DNA of 64,000 nucleotides from Mesorhizobium sp. M1D.F.Ca.ET.043.01.1.1 (GTDB taxonomy: Bacteria; Pseudomonadota; Alphaproteobacteria; Rhizobiales; Rhizobiaceae), in contig NZ_CP034444.1 in the NCBI RefSeq assembly GCF_003952385.1, positions 4,725,001 through 4,789,000 of the forward strand, given 5' to 3'. Made by a program: the position numbers and the translations under genes. Every line of letters starts with the position of its first letter. Position 1 is the stretch's first letter. The notes under the pieces were generated by a model, which worked only from the letters and a program-made list of their open reading frames with translations, had not been told where the DNA came from and ran no database searches. Of the stretch, positions 16,759 to 25,297 are shown piece by piece.

Positions 16759-18290
16759 CAGTGATGTCCCGCCATGTGCTCGCCGATGGTCTGCACGCTC
16801 GCCTGCGCGATCGGCGTCTCGTAAACCAGCGCTCCGTCGGACATGACGAGGATGCGGTCGGAGAGCTCGAGGAGCTCGTCGAGGTCTTCGGACATCAGGA
16901 GCACCGCGGCCCCGGCATTGCGCGCCTTCATGATGCGGGCGCGGATCTCGGCGACGGCGGAGAAGTCGAGGCCGAAGCAGGGGTTCGACACGATGAGCAG
17001 GTCGACCTCGCCGGTGAGCTCGCGGGCGAGCACGGCGCGTTGCACGTTGCCGCCCGACAGCGAAGCGATCGGCGAGGAGAGCGATGCGGTCTTGACCTTG
17101 AACTGCTCGACCAGCCGGGCGCTGAAGGCCTTGATGGCGGCGGCGCTGATCCAGCTCACCGGCCTGCCGTTGCCGTCGATGTCGAAGGTGCGGAAGGCGA
17201 TGTTCTCCGCGACCGTCATTCTCGGCGCGCAGGCATTCTTCAGCGGCTCCTCCGGGATCAGGCGGACATTGAGCGCGCGCGCCTCGGTGCGCGTTGCCGC
17301 ATAGGCGGTGCCGCGAACCATGATTTCACCCCGGTCACGGGCGCGCTGGCCGGCCAGCACCTCCAGGAATTCCTTCTGGCCGTTGCCGGAGATGCCGGCG
17401 ATGCCGACGATCTCGCCGGAGCGCACGCCGAGATCGGCGATGTCGATCGATTTGAGGCCCGTGCGATCCGGCGCCTTGAGCGCCTTCACCTTGAGCACGA
17501 TCTCGGCGTCCGGCTTCGGTTCGGTGCGGCTGTCCAGTGCCGCGATCGGCTGGTCGCCGATCATCATCGCGGCCATGGCTTTGTGAGAGAGGTCCGAGAC
17601 CTTCCCGGTTCCGGTGAGCCTGCCCTTGCGCAGCACCGTGATGTCGTCGGCGAATGCGGTGACCTCGTGGAACTTGTGCGAGATCATCAGCACAGTGAGG
17701 TCGCCGGCCTTCGTCATGCCGCGCACCAGGCCGAGCACTTCCTGCGCCTCGCCAGGGGTGAGCACGGATGTCGGCTCGTCCAGCACCAGGAAATTGCGGC
17801 CGAGATAAAGCTGCTTGATGATCTCCAGCTTCTGCTTCTCGCCGGCGGCGAGCTCGGCAACCTTGACGTCGAGCGGCACCTTGAACGGCATGCCGCTCAT
17901 GAAGGCGGCCAGCGCGCGGCGCTCCTTGCGCCAGTCGATGACGCCCGGCACCTTCCCGCGCGAAATCACCAGGTTCTCGGCGCCGGTGAGCGAAGGCACG
18001 AGCGTGAAATGCTGATAGACCATGCCGAGGCCGAGCGCCGAGGCATCCCTGGGGCTGGCGATCGCGACCTCGCGGCCGTCGACCAGCATGTCGCCGGAGG
18101 TCGGGTGGTAGAATCCCATCATGCATTTGACCAGCGTCGACTTGCCGGCGCCGTTCTCGCCGAGCAGGGCATGAAACGAGCCTGCCGGCACCTTGATGGA
18201 GACGTCATCAAGCGCCGTGAAGGCGCCGAAGCGCATGGTCATGCCGATGGTCTCGACGCCGATCGCCCTGCCGTGGGGAGTTCCGCTCAT
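16758..18290 (-). CDS. BMP-type ABC importer ATPase, tandem-domain
   Basis: This 510-residue protein belongs to the nucleoside/simple-sugar-type ATPases that work with BMP lipoprotein-like binding proteins. The first domain has GENGAGKST (near residue 47) and LVLDEPTSVLTP, with an altered signature ELAAGEKQKLEI. The second domain is degenerate: it has GISGNGQKEF in place of Walker A and LLIVSNPCFGLDF where acidic residues would be expected. Such asymmetry is normal in the family. It is embedded between two hydrolase genes of the biuret operon and its stop overlaps the next start. The transported ligand is inferred to be biuret or a ureide. Confidence 0.88.
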   Translation of the reverse strand: MSGTPHGRAIGVETIGMTMRFGAFTALDDVSIKVPAGSFHALLGENGAGKSTLVKCMMGFYHPTSGDMLVDGREVAIASPRDASALGLGMVYQHFTLVPSLTGAENLVISRGKVPGVIDWRKERRALAAFMSGMPFKVPLDVKVAELAAGEKQKLEIIKQLYLGRNFLVLDEPTSVLTPGEAQEVLGLVRGMTKAGDLTVLMISHKFHEVTAFADDITVLRKGRLTGTGKVSDLSHKAMAAMMIGDQPIAALDSRTEPKPDAEIVLKVKALKAPDRTGLKSIDIADLGVRSGEIVGIAGISGNGQKEFLEVLAGQRARDRGEIMVRGTAYAATRTEARALNVRLIPEEPLKNACAPRMTVAENIAFRTFDIDGNGRPVSWISAAAIKAFSARLVEQFKVKTASLSSPIASLSGGNVQRAVLARELTGEVDLLIVSNPCFGLDFSAVAEIRARIMKARNAGAAVLLMSEDLDELLELSDRILVMSDGALVYETPIAQASVQTIGEHMAGHH

Positions 18291-18300
18291 CGCCGGTTCC

Positions 18301-19002
18301 TCACGGCAGCTGGGCGACGAGCGCGGCGGAGCTCGACACCGCGCCGAAAACGCCGCCCTGCATCTTGATCATCTTGATCGCCGCCAGATGGTTGCCGTAG
18401 TCGGTCGCTCCGCAGCAATCCTCCAGCATCACGCATTCGAAGCCGCGATCGTTGGCCTCGCGCATGGTGGTGTGCACGCAGACGTCGGTGGTGATGCCGG
18501 TGAGCACGATGTTTTCGATGCCGCGCTGGTTGAGGATCAGCTCGAGATCGGTGGCGCAGAACGAACCCTTGCCGGGCTTGTCGATGATCGGTTCGCCCTC
18601 GGCCGGGTAAAGGTCTGGGATGATGTCCCAGCCCGGCTCGCCGCGCACCAGGATGCGCCCGCAGGGGCCGGGATCGCCAATGCCTGCATTGATGCGGCGC
18701 GAGCGCCAGCGCTTGTTGGCCGGCAGGTCGGCGAGATCGGGGCGATGGCCCTCGCGCGTGTGGATGATGGTGTAGCCCTTGGCCCGCATGGCCGAGAGCA
18801 CCGACTTGATCGGCTCGATCGGCGCCCTGACCAAAGACAGGTCGTAGCCCATATGGTCGACATAGCCGCCCGGCCCGCAGAAATCCGTCTGCATGTCGAT
18901 GATGATCAACGCGGTGTTGTCCGGCCTCAGATCGCCATTGTAGGGCCAGGGATAGGGATCGGCTTCGATGTAGCGCTGGGTGATCTCGGCTCTGGCGTTC
19001 AT
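18301..19002 (-). CDS. biuH: Biuret amidohydrolase
   Basis: The 233-residue isochorismatase-fold enzyme closely matches, as I remember it, the characterised Rhizobium leguminosarum biuret hydrolase. Shared blocks include [54 protein letters not shown] and [19 protein letters not shown]. The triad is Asp in IIDMQTDF, Lys in DKPGKGSF and Cys in TTDVCVHTT. It cleaves biuret to allophanate and ammonia, and the allophanate hydrolase gene three positions downstream completes the route. It lies ten bases upstream of the transporter ATPase in the same operon. The assignment rests on recalled similarity, not on a search. Confidence 0.85.
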   Translation of the reverse strand: MNARAEITQRYIEADPYPWPYNGDLRPDNTALIIIDMQTDFCGPGGYVDHMGYDLSLVRAPIEPIKSVLSAMRAKGYTIIHTREGHRPDLADLPANKRWRSRRINAGIGDPGPCGRILVRGEPGWDIIPDLYPAEGEPIIDKPGKGSFCATDLELILNQRGIENIVLTGITTDVCVHTTMREANDRGFECVMLEDCCGATDYGNHLAAIKMIKMQGGVFGAVSSSAALVAQLP

Positions 19003-19042
19003 GGCAAAAACTCCGGTCTCGCGAGCGGTTCGTGGTGCGCGG

Positions 19043-19969
19043 TCACTTGGTGATCGATAGTTCGCCGGGCGCGCCGGCGAGCGTGCGGCTCGGCGACGAG
19101 GTGGCGATCATGATGATGAGGGTGAGGATGTAGGGCGCGGCGTAGAAGAGGTAATAGCCCTGGGTGACGCCGACCGACTGCAGCGCCGGGCCAAGGGCGC
19201 CGGCCCCGCCGAACAAAAGCGCTGCGGCAAAGCAGCCGAGCGGGTTCCAGCGCGCGAAGATGACCAGCGCCACCGCCATCAGCCCCTGGCCCGACGAGAT
19301 GCGCTCGGTCCAGCTGCCCGGATAGTAGAGCGACAGGTAGGCACCGCCGATGCCGGCGAGCGCGCCGCCGACTCCGGTGGCCATAAGCCGCACCGTGTTG
19401 GGATTGAGGCCCATGGCGCGCGCGGCATCGGCGCTGTCGCCGACGACGCGCACGATCAGGCCGATGCGGGTGTTGCGGAAGGCCCACCAGAGGAAGACAG
19501 CGAGCGCCGCGCCGATCAGGAACAGCACGTTGACGTTGAGCGCCGCCTGCACCTGCGGGACGTCGGACCAGGCGCCGAAGGAGATCGCCGGCAGGTCGGG
19601 CGCCGAGGGCTGGATGAAGGGCTTGCCGAAGAAGAAGGCGAGGCCGGTGCCGAACAGCATCAGGGCGATGCCGATGGCGATGTCGTTGACCTTCGGGAAT
19701 TTGCAGATCCAGCCGTGGAAGAGGCCGAAGCAGAGGCCGGCGACCGCTGCAGCCAAAAGGCCGAGCCAGGGCGAGCCGGTCATCACCGCCACCGCGTAGG
19801 CGCTCATGGCGCCGAACACCAGCGTGCCTTCGAGGCCGAGATTGATGCGGCCGGAACGCTCGGTGATGGCTTCGCCGAGCGACACGAAGATGAAGGGGGT
19901 CGAGACGCGGATGGCGCCGCCAAGCATGGCGAGCGGAACACCCCAGAGGCCGATGTCGGTCGCCTCCAT
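19043..19969 (-). CDS. BMP-type ABC importer permease, subunit 2
   Basis: The 308-residue inner-membrane protein has eight or nine hydrophobic segments and family blocks such as [28 protein letters not shown] (start) and [37 protein letters not shown] and [19 protein letters not shown]. It pairs with the longer permease upstream; its ATG at 19969 overlaps that gene's stop (TGATG). These permeases of the BPD_transp_2 family import nucleosides in characterised cases; here the operon context points to biuret or ureides. Confidence 0.9.
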   Translation of the reverse strand: MEATDIGLWGVPLAMLGGAIRVSTPFIFVSLGEAITERSGRINLGLEGTLVFGAMSAYAVAVMTGSPWLGLLAAAVAGLCFGLFHGWICKFPKVNDIAIGIALMLFGTGLAFFFGKPFIQPSAPDLPAISFGAWSDVPQVQAALNVNVLFLIGAALAVFLWWAFRNTRIGLIVRVVGDSADAARAMGLNPNTVRLMATGVGGALAGIGGAYLSLYYPGSWTERISSGQGLMAVALVIFARWNPLGCFAAALLFGGAGALGPALQSVGVTQGYYLFYAAPYILTLIIMIATSSPSRTLAGAPGELSITK

Positions 19970-21111
19970 CAGACATTTCCCTTCAAGAAATCGGGCCTCT
20001 GCCAGAGATCGGGGTTGAAGAGCTTGAAGCGGCCGTAGAAGGTTTCGCTGAACAGGATGACGATGAAGAGCATGCCCTGCAGCACCAGAACGGTTGCGTC
20101 CGGCAGGTCCATGCGGCGCTGGATCAGGCCGCCGGACGCGTCGATGCCGCCAAGCAGAATGGCGACGGGGATGATGGCGAGCGGATTGTGGCGGGCGAGG
20201 AAGGCGACGAGGATGCCGGTGTAGCCGTAGCCCGCGGCAAGCGAGCCGTTGGCGCTGCCCTGCACGGCCGCGACTTCCAGCATGCCGGCAAGGCCGGCGA
20301 ATCCGCCAGCAAGCGCGGTGAAGCCGACGATCAGCGGACCGACGGCCAACCCCTGCACCTGCGCGGCCCTGACATTGCCGCCGGCGATGCGGGCAGCAAA
20401 ACCCCAGCGGGTCTTTTCGATCAGCAGCCAGGAGAGAACGCAGGCGAGCGTGCCGACGATGAGGCCCCAATGCACCTCCATGCCCGGTATGTTGCCGATG
20501 CGGTAGATGTCGGCCAGCGGCTGGGTCGAGGGCTTGTTGAGCGAGGCGGGATCGCGCAGCGGCCCTTCCACCAGATGGTTCATCAGCGCGATGGCGATGT
20601 AGGCCATCAGCAGGCTGGAGATGGTTTCGTTGACGGCGCGGTAATGGCGGAGCGCGCCGACGGCACCAATCCAGATGCCGCCGGCGGCTACGCCCCCCAC
20701 GCCCATGAGAAGGATGACGAGAAAAGACGGCGCGCCGTTCAGCGCCACGCCGATGGCGGCCGCGGCGACGCCTCCCAGCACGATGGCGCCCTCGCCGCCG
20801 ATGACCACCAGGCCAAGGCGTGCCGGCAGCGCCACGCAGAGCGCCGCAAGCAAGAGCGGCGCGCCGCGCGACAACGAATTCTGGATCGAGAACCAGGAGC
20901 CGAAACCACCCCGCCACATCGTCTCGTAGAGCTGGACCGGCGATTTGCCGACAGCCAGGATGAACAGGCTGAACAGCACCATGCCGACAACCAGCGCCGC
21001 GATCGGAATGACGAAGGCTTCCGCCCGCCTGGCGATCCATTCGAGCGCCGCCCGATATCCCCCGGCATCGAGGATGGTGCGCACGTCCGGGCCGCTCACG
21101 GTGTCCGCCAT
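19969..21111 (-). CDS. BMP-type ABC importer permease, subunit 1
   Basis: The 380-residue protein is the longer of the two permeases, with a cytoplasmic N-terminus and about ten membrane segments. Recognisable blocks are SRGAPLLLAALCVALPARLGLVVIGGEGA, YRAVNETISSLLMAYIAIALMNHLVEGPLRDP and the long periplasmic loop typical of nucleoside permeases. Its ATG is 29 bases downstream of the binding-protein stop. It forms the channel with the 19043-19969 product. Confidence 0.9.
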   Translation of the reverse strand: MADTVSGPDVRTILDAGGYRAALEWIARRAEAFVIPIAALVVGMVLFSLFILAVGKSPVQLYETMWRGGFGSWFSIQNSLSRGAPLLLAALCVALPARLGLVVIGGEGAIVLGGVAAAAIGVALNGAPSFLVILLMGVGGVAAGGIWIGAVGALRHYRAVNETISSLLMAYIAIALMNHLVEGPLRDPASLNKPSTQPLADIYRIGNIPGMEVHWGLIVGTLACVLSWLLIEKTRWGFAARIAGGNVRAAQVQGLAVGPLIVGFTALAGGFAGLAGMLEVAAVQGSANGSLAAGYGYTGILVAFLARHNPLAIIPVAILLGGIDASGGLIQRRMDLPDATVLVLQGMLFIVILFSETFYGRFKLFNPDLWQRPDFLKGNV

Positions 21112-21139
21112 GTCCCGTCTCCCTCGGCTTGCGACTGAC

Positions 21140-22264
21140 TCAAGCGGTCGAGCCGACGACGCCCTCGACGAGATAGTCCATGCTTTCGAGCTCGATGGCG
21201 GTCTCGACGAAGGCCTGGCCTTCGGTCGCGACGACGGCGCCCTTGTTGCTCTTCAGCGGTCCCTTGATGACCGAAAAGCCACCCTTCATCATTTCGGCCA
21301 GCGTGGCGTCGAACTGCTTGCGCGCGGGTTCGCCGACGGCGGGGCCGAGCGGGCTCATCTTGACGAAGCCGTCGGCCAGTCCGCCGCGCGTGAAATTGGG
21401 CAGCGGCTTGCCGGCGATGAGGTCGTCGACGAACATCTTGTAGACCTTGGCCCAGTTCCACTCCGCGCCGGTCAGGTATTTTTCCGGGGCCAGCGGGCTC
21501 TGGTTGGCGTGGTAGCCGCAGACGAAGGCGCCGCGGCCGGCGGCTGTTTCGACCACCACCTTGGGGCTGTCGACATGGCAGGTGACGACGTCGGCGCCCT
21601 GGTCGACCAGCGCGTTGGTGGCCTCGGCCTCCTTGACCGCCAGCGACCATTCGCCGGTGAAGATCACCTGGCAGGTGATCGCCGGATCGACCGAGCGCGC
21701 ACCGAGCAGGAAGGAATTGATGTTGAGCAAAACCTGCGGGATCGGTTTGGCGGCGACGAAGCCGAGCTTCTTCGACTTGGTGGTGTGGCCGGCGACGACG
21801 CCGTTCAGATACTGGCCCATGCCGATATAGCCGAAATAGGAGCCGGCGTTCATCGGGTGCTTGTCCTTGTTCCACATGCCGCCGCAGTGGCGGAACTGCA
21901 CGTCAGGGAACATGGCGCACATGGCGAGCATATGCGGGTCGAAATAGCCGAAGGAGGTCGGGAAGATCAGCGAGGCGCCGTCGAGATTGATCATCGATTC
22001 CATCGTCTTCTGGACGTCGACAGTCTCGGGAACGTTCTCTTCCTCGACGATGGAAATGCCCTCGACGCCCTTCAGCGACGCAGCGCCTTCGGCATGCGCC
22101 TGGTTGTAGCCATAGTCGTCCTTCGGGCCGACATAGATGAAGCCGACGGTCGCGGCCGCGGCGCGCGCCGCGCGGATCGGAAACGCCGCCGAGGCCAGAC
22201 CGAGCGCCGCCCCGGCGGAGGACTTGAGCAGGTCGCGGCGGCTAAGCATGAATTTGTCGGTCAT
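21140..22264 (-). CDS. BMP-family periplasmic substrate-binding protein (Tat signal)
   Basis: The 374-residue precursor begins with a twin-arginine signal (LSRRDLLKSS, then a hydrophobic stretch ending AARA) near residues 8-36. The mature part is a BMP-type binding protein: VGFIYVGPKDDYGYNQAH, SYFGYIGMGQYLNGVVAGH, VTCHVDSPKVVVE, and FVCGYHANQSPLAPEKYLTGAEWNW. The ATG 22264 has AGGGGAG eight bases upstream; an in-frame upstream start would disrupt the signal. It heads the seven-gene minus-strand operon to 13918. Relatives bind purine nucleosides; the neighbouring biuret and allophanate hydrolases suggest a ureide ligand. Confidence 0.9.
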   Translation of the reverse strand: MTDKFMLSRRDLLKSSAGAALGLASAAFPIRAARAAAATVGFIYVGPKDDYGYNQAHAEGAASLKGVEGISIVEEENVPETVDVQKTMESMINLDGASLIFPTSFGYFDPHMLAMCAMFPDVQFRHCGGMWNKDKHPMNAGSYFGYIGMGQYLNGVVAGHTTKSKKLGFVAAKPIPQVLLNINSFLLGARSVDPAITCQVIFTGEWSLAVKEAEATNALVDQGADVVTCHVDSPKVVVETAAGRGAFVCGYHANQSPLAPEKYLTGAEWNWAKVYKMFVDDLIAGKPLPNFTRGGLADGFVKMSPLGPAVGEPARKQFDATLAEMMKGGFSVIKGPLKSNKGAVVATEGQAFVETAIELESMDYLVEGVVGSTA

Positions 22265-22319
22265 ATCGAATGCTCCCCTTTCTTGGACCCTGACGGGGTC
22301 TGTTGTCGTGCTGTCGAGA

Positions 22320-22424
22320 AAGTGCATGCAATCGCTGTGCCAGTTCCTTGGCGCGATTTTCCGTAATAAAATCAATTGGCGACTTTACACGATCTGCATA
22401 AACCGGAGGCAAGTGCATGCACTT
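22320..22424. promoter_or_regulatory. Candidate GntR operators in the divergent biuret promoter region
   Basis: AAGTGCATGCACTT at 22411-22424 is a perfect 14-base palindrome, and AAGTGCATGCA recurs at 22320-22330. The two lie in the 289-base gap between the divergent binding-protein gene (start 22264) and the GntR gene (start 22554). The region between them is AT-rich (TTCCGTAATAAAATCAATTG) and likely holds the promoters. Confidence 0.55.
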
Positions 22425-22553
22425 TTTGCCTGAAAAGCGACCAGTTTGACATTGAGGTCAAAATCTAGGCATACAGGGATGCGGCCTTGAGTCGAAACAG
22501 CCCGTGGGCCGTCCACCTTGCGGGCCGGCCGCAATAACTGGACGGGAGGAGAC

Positions 22554-23255
22554 GTGCCGGGAAAGCGCAGCTTGGTCAGGTCGGGAACGACCGTGGATCA
22601 GATGGTGAGGGCGATCGCGGACCGCATCGTCACCGGCTATCTGCGTCCCGGCGAAAGGCTCGACGAGGTCTCGCTCGCCGCCCGCTTCGACGTTTCGCGC
22701 ACGCCGGTCCGGGAGGCGCTCGGCCAGTTGAGCGCCATCGGCCTGGTCGAGAGGCGGCCCAACCGGGGCGCGATCGTTGCCGTGGTCACGCAGGAGCATC
22801 TCGCCTCGATGTTCGAGAGCATGGCCGAGCTGGAAGCGATCTGTGCCCGCTTTTCCGCCGAGCGCATGACCGGCGCCGAGCGCCGCGCGCTGGAGATGGA
22901 GCATCAGGCATCGGCGCGCCTCGTGCAGCTCGGCGCCGAGGAGGACTACGAGTATTTCAACACCGAGTTCCACAGCAGGCTCTATCGAGGCGCCCATAAC
23001 ACGCATATCCATGATTTGACCGTGGCGACCCGCAGCCGGCTGGCGCCGTTCCGGCGCGCGCAGTTCATGCTGCCGGGCCGGCTGGCCAAATCCTGGCAGG
23101 AACACGACCTGATCGTCACCGCCATCATGCGCGGTAACGCGGCTGCGGCGGGCAAGGCGGCCCGGGATCATGTTTCGATCGTCAGCGAGGCGAGCGCGGT
23201 GTTTGCGGCCGTCGACCCGGTGGAGCCGGAGCTCAGCCGGTCCGCGCGTCGATAA
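22554..23255 (+). CDS. GntR family regulator of the biuret/ureide operon
   Basis: The protein (233 residues from GTG 22554, GGGAGGA just upstream) has the winged helix VDQMVRAIADRIVTGYLRPGERLDE, then FDVSRTPVREALGQLSAIGLVERRPNRGAIV. An FCD domain follows with FNTEFHSRLYRGAHN and SWQEHDLIVTAI, whose Asp/His residues may bind a metal. It is divergent from the seven-gene biuret operon, so it is the obvious local regulator, with AAGTGCATGCACTT as a candidate site. Its 3' end overlaps the convergent LuxR-type gene by 23 bases. Confidence 0.88.
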   Translation: MPGKRSLVRSGTTVDQMVRAIADRIVTGYLRPGERLDEVSLAARFDVSRTPVREALGQLSAIGLVERRPNRGAIVAVVTQEHLASMFESMAELEAICARFSAERMTGAERRALEMEHQASARLVQLGAEEDYEYFNTEFHSRLYRGAHNTHIHDLTVATRSRLAPFRRAQFMLPGRLAKSWQEHDLIVTAIMRGNAAAAGKAARDHVSIVSEASAVFAAVDPVEPELSRSARR

Positions 23256-24042
23256 TCTCGACGAAACGCGCGAAGAGGCCGGCCTGCGACTTGATCTTGA
23301 GCTTGCGATAGATGTTGCGGCGATGGACCTTCACGGTCCCGGGCACGATCCTGAGCGCCCTGGCGATCGATTCCGTCGAGTGCCCCTGGAGCACGAGGTC
23401 GACCACCTGTTTCTCGCGCGAGGTCAGCGACAGGCTCTTCCAGATATGCGCGCGATCCAATTCGTTGGCCGTTGCGACGGCCTCGCCCGGGGGCGGGGCC
23501 GCAACCTCTTCGGCGGGCAGAGCCCGCCAGCGCAGCCGGCAGAAGCCGACCACCGCCGGCGCCATGTCGCGCAGCAGCCTGGCATCGGCGGTTCCGAACG
23601 GCCCTGAAGCGCGCAGCCGCATCAGCGACAGCACCAGCGCATCCTTGCCGGCCAGCGGGACGAAGAAGCCGACCTCCTCGGCGAGCCGGGTCTGGCTGTA
23701 ATAGGAGCGGTAGTATTCGCTGGCATAGAAGCGGTCGGGCGCAAGCTCGCGCATCCGCCAGAAACCCTCCTTGCGTTCGACCGCGGCGTGATGAAAGGGG
23801 TCGAGCAGGTAGGGGCCTTCCTGATAGAGCGCGACGAAGATGTGGCTCTCCGCCGGCGAAAAGGTCTCGAACAAGAGCGGTGGCCGCGCAGCGCCCCGAT
23901 AGCCGAAGATCACGCAGTGATCGAAGCGGACATGTGCGCGCAGCCAGCCGACGATTGCCCTGCCGAAATGATCGCCGCCGGTCTCGCGTGTCGCGGCGAT
24001 CACGGCGGCCAAGGCATTGTAGTCGTCACTGCGGGAGGCCAA
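23233..24042 (-). CDS. LuxR-type transcriptional regulator
   Basis: The 269-residue protein ends with a LuxR/FixJ-type helix-turn-helix (residues about 200-262): SLTSREKQVVDLVLQGHSTESIARALRIVPGTVKVHRRNIYRKL. The N-terminal 170 residues look like a GAF-type sensor (FDHCVIFGYRGAARPPLLFE, LDPFHHAAVERKEGFWRM); I do not see the acyl-homoserine-lactone-binding pattern. It is divergent from the polyamine-type transporter operon starting at 24161, which it probably regulates through the dyad at 24075-24096. The sensed ligand may be the amine imported or a product. Confidence 0.87.
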   Translation of the reverse strand: MASRSDDYNALAAVIAATRETGGDHFGRAIVGWLRAHVRFDHCVIFGYRGAARPPLLFETFSPAESHIFVALYQEGPYLLDPFHHAAVERKEGFWRMRELAPDRFYASEYYRSYYSQTRLAEEVGFFVPLAGKDALVLSLMRLRASGPFGTADARLLRDMAPAVVGFCRLRWRALPAEEVAAPPPGEAVATANELDRAHIWKSLSLTSREKQVVDLVLQGHSTESIARALRIVPGTVKVHRRNIYRKLKIKSQAGLFARFVEIIDARTG

Positions 24043-24074
24043 TTCATACCCCTCTAAACGATAAAATCAGCTAA

Positions 24075-24096
24075 ATATACCACCCGCGAGGTATAT
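24075..24096. promoter_or_regulatory. Candidate LuxR-type operator
   Basis: ATATACC (24075-24081) and GGTATAT (24090-24096) form a perfect 7-bp dyad with an 8-base spacer, 22 bases in all. It lies midway between the divergent LuxR-type gene and the ATPase gene, in the most AT-rich part of the interval. The dyad resembles lux-box geometry; binding is inferred. Confidence 0.5.
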
Positions 24097-24160
24097 ACTA
24101 GCTGCTATTGGCTCTGCTAGCGTCACGACATTGCCTCACGCTGTCACTGGAGCCCGTGGC

Positions 24161-25297
24161 TTGACCGCAGTGCCCGATATCGAGTTTCGCGCGGTCACCA
24201 AGCGCTACGGCGCCGTCACGGCGGTCAGCGGCATCGACCTTGCCATCCCGCCCTCCGCCTTCGTCGCGCTGCTCGGACCGTCCGGCTGCGGCAAGACGAC
24301 GTGCCTGCGCATGATCGGCGGCTTCGAGCAGCCGAGCGAAGGCCAGGTGCTGATCCGCGGCCGCGACATGGCCGGCACGCCGCCCTACCGGCGCCCGGTC
24401 AACATGGTCTTCCAGCAATATGCGCTCTTTCCGCATCTCGATGTCGAGGAGAACATCTCCTACGGGCTGCGCCAGGCGAGGCCGCGCCTGTCGTCGCGCG
24501 AGATCGCCTCACGGGCCGGCGAGGCGCTGGCGATGGTGCAGCTCGCCGGCTACGGACGCCGCAAGATCCACGAGCTTTCGGGCGGCCAGCAGCAGCGCGT
24601 GGCGCTCGCCCGCGCGCTGGTCAACAAGCCGGCGGTGCTGCTTCTCGACGAACCGCTGGCGGCGCTGGACAAGAAGCTGCGCACCGACATGCAGATCGAG
24701 TTGCAGAACCTGCAACGCGAGATCGGCATCACCTTCGTGCTGGTCACCCACGACCAGGAGGAAGCGCTGTCGATGAGCGACTTCGTCTGCGTCATGAATG
24801 GCGGCCGTGTCGTCCAGCTTGGACAGCCGAGCGAAATCTATGACGAGCCGGCGGACCTGTTCGTTGCCGACTTCGTCGGCAAGACCAATCTCTTGAGTGG
24901 CGAGGTCGCGGGCTTGTCAGGTGACCTGGTCGAGGTCGCGCTTGCCGACGGCACTGTCATCGCTGCACGCAAGCGGGTACCACTCAGCAGGGGCGAGGCG
25001 GTATCCGTCAGCCTGCGACCGGAATCGCTCAGTCTCTCGGCGCCGGGTGGCGGCAGCCTCAAGGGCATCGTGCGCAACCGGATTTTCCTCGGCTCGACGG
25101 CGGAATACGCGATCGAGGTCCAGGGCATCGGATCACTGCTCGCCAAGGCCGACCACCTGATCGGCCAGGGCAATCTTTTCAAGCCCGGCGAACCCGTCGC
25201 CATCGGCTTTGCCGCCGGAGCGCCGCTGGCGTTCCCGCACCCCAAGAACAACGGGACCAACCAGAGGGAAGACCAACATGCCGAAATCCTATCGTGA
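24161..25297 (+). CDS. Polyamine/spermidine-type ABC importer ATPase (PotA-like)
   Basis: The protein (378 residues) has Walker A GPSGCGKTT, Q-loop VFQQYALFPHL, signature LSGGQQQR, Walker B LLLDEPLAALD and the switch histidine in THDQEEA. A TOBE-type C-terminal domain follows (VSLRPESLSLS). The start is uncertain: TTG 24161 is chosen for the CTGGAG eight bases upstream; TTG 24131 and GTG 24170 are alternatives. It overlaps the binding-protein gene by 20 bases and opens the operon 24161-28967. The likely ligand is a polyamine or related amine. Confidence 0.9.
   Translation: MTAVPDIEFRAVTKRYGAVTAVSGIDLAIPPSAFVALLGPSGCGKTTCLRMIGGFEQPSEGQVLIRGRDMAGTPPYRRPVNMVFQQYALFPHLDVEENISYGLRQARPRLSSREIASRAGEALAMVQLAGYGRRKIHELSGGQQQRVALARALVNKPAVLLLDEPLAALDKKLRTDMQIELQNLQREIGITFVLVTHDQEEALSMSDFVCVMNGGRVVQLGQPSEIYDEPADLFVADFVGKTNLLSGEVAGLSGDLVEVALADGTVIAARKRVPLSRGEAVSVSLRPESLSLSAPGGGSLKGIVRNRIFLGSTAEYAIEVQGIGSLLAKADHLIGQGNLFKPGEPVAIGFAAGAPLAFPHPKNNGTNQREDQHAEILS

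Noticed and set aside
23233..24042. Acyl-homoserine-lactone quorum-sensing receptor
   Set aside because: The C-terminus is LuxR-type, but the N-terminal region lacks the pattern of conserved aromatic and acidic residues of the autoinducer domain, and no LuxI-like gene is present.
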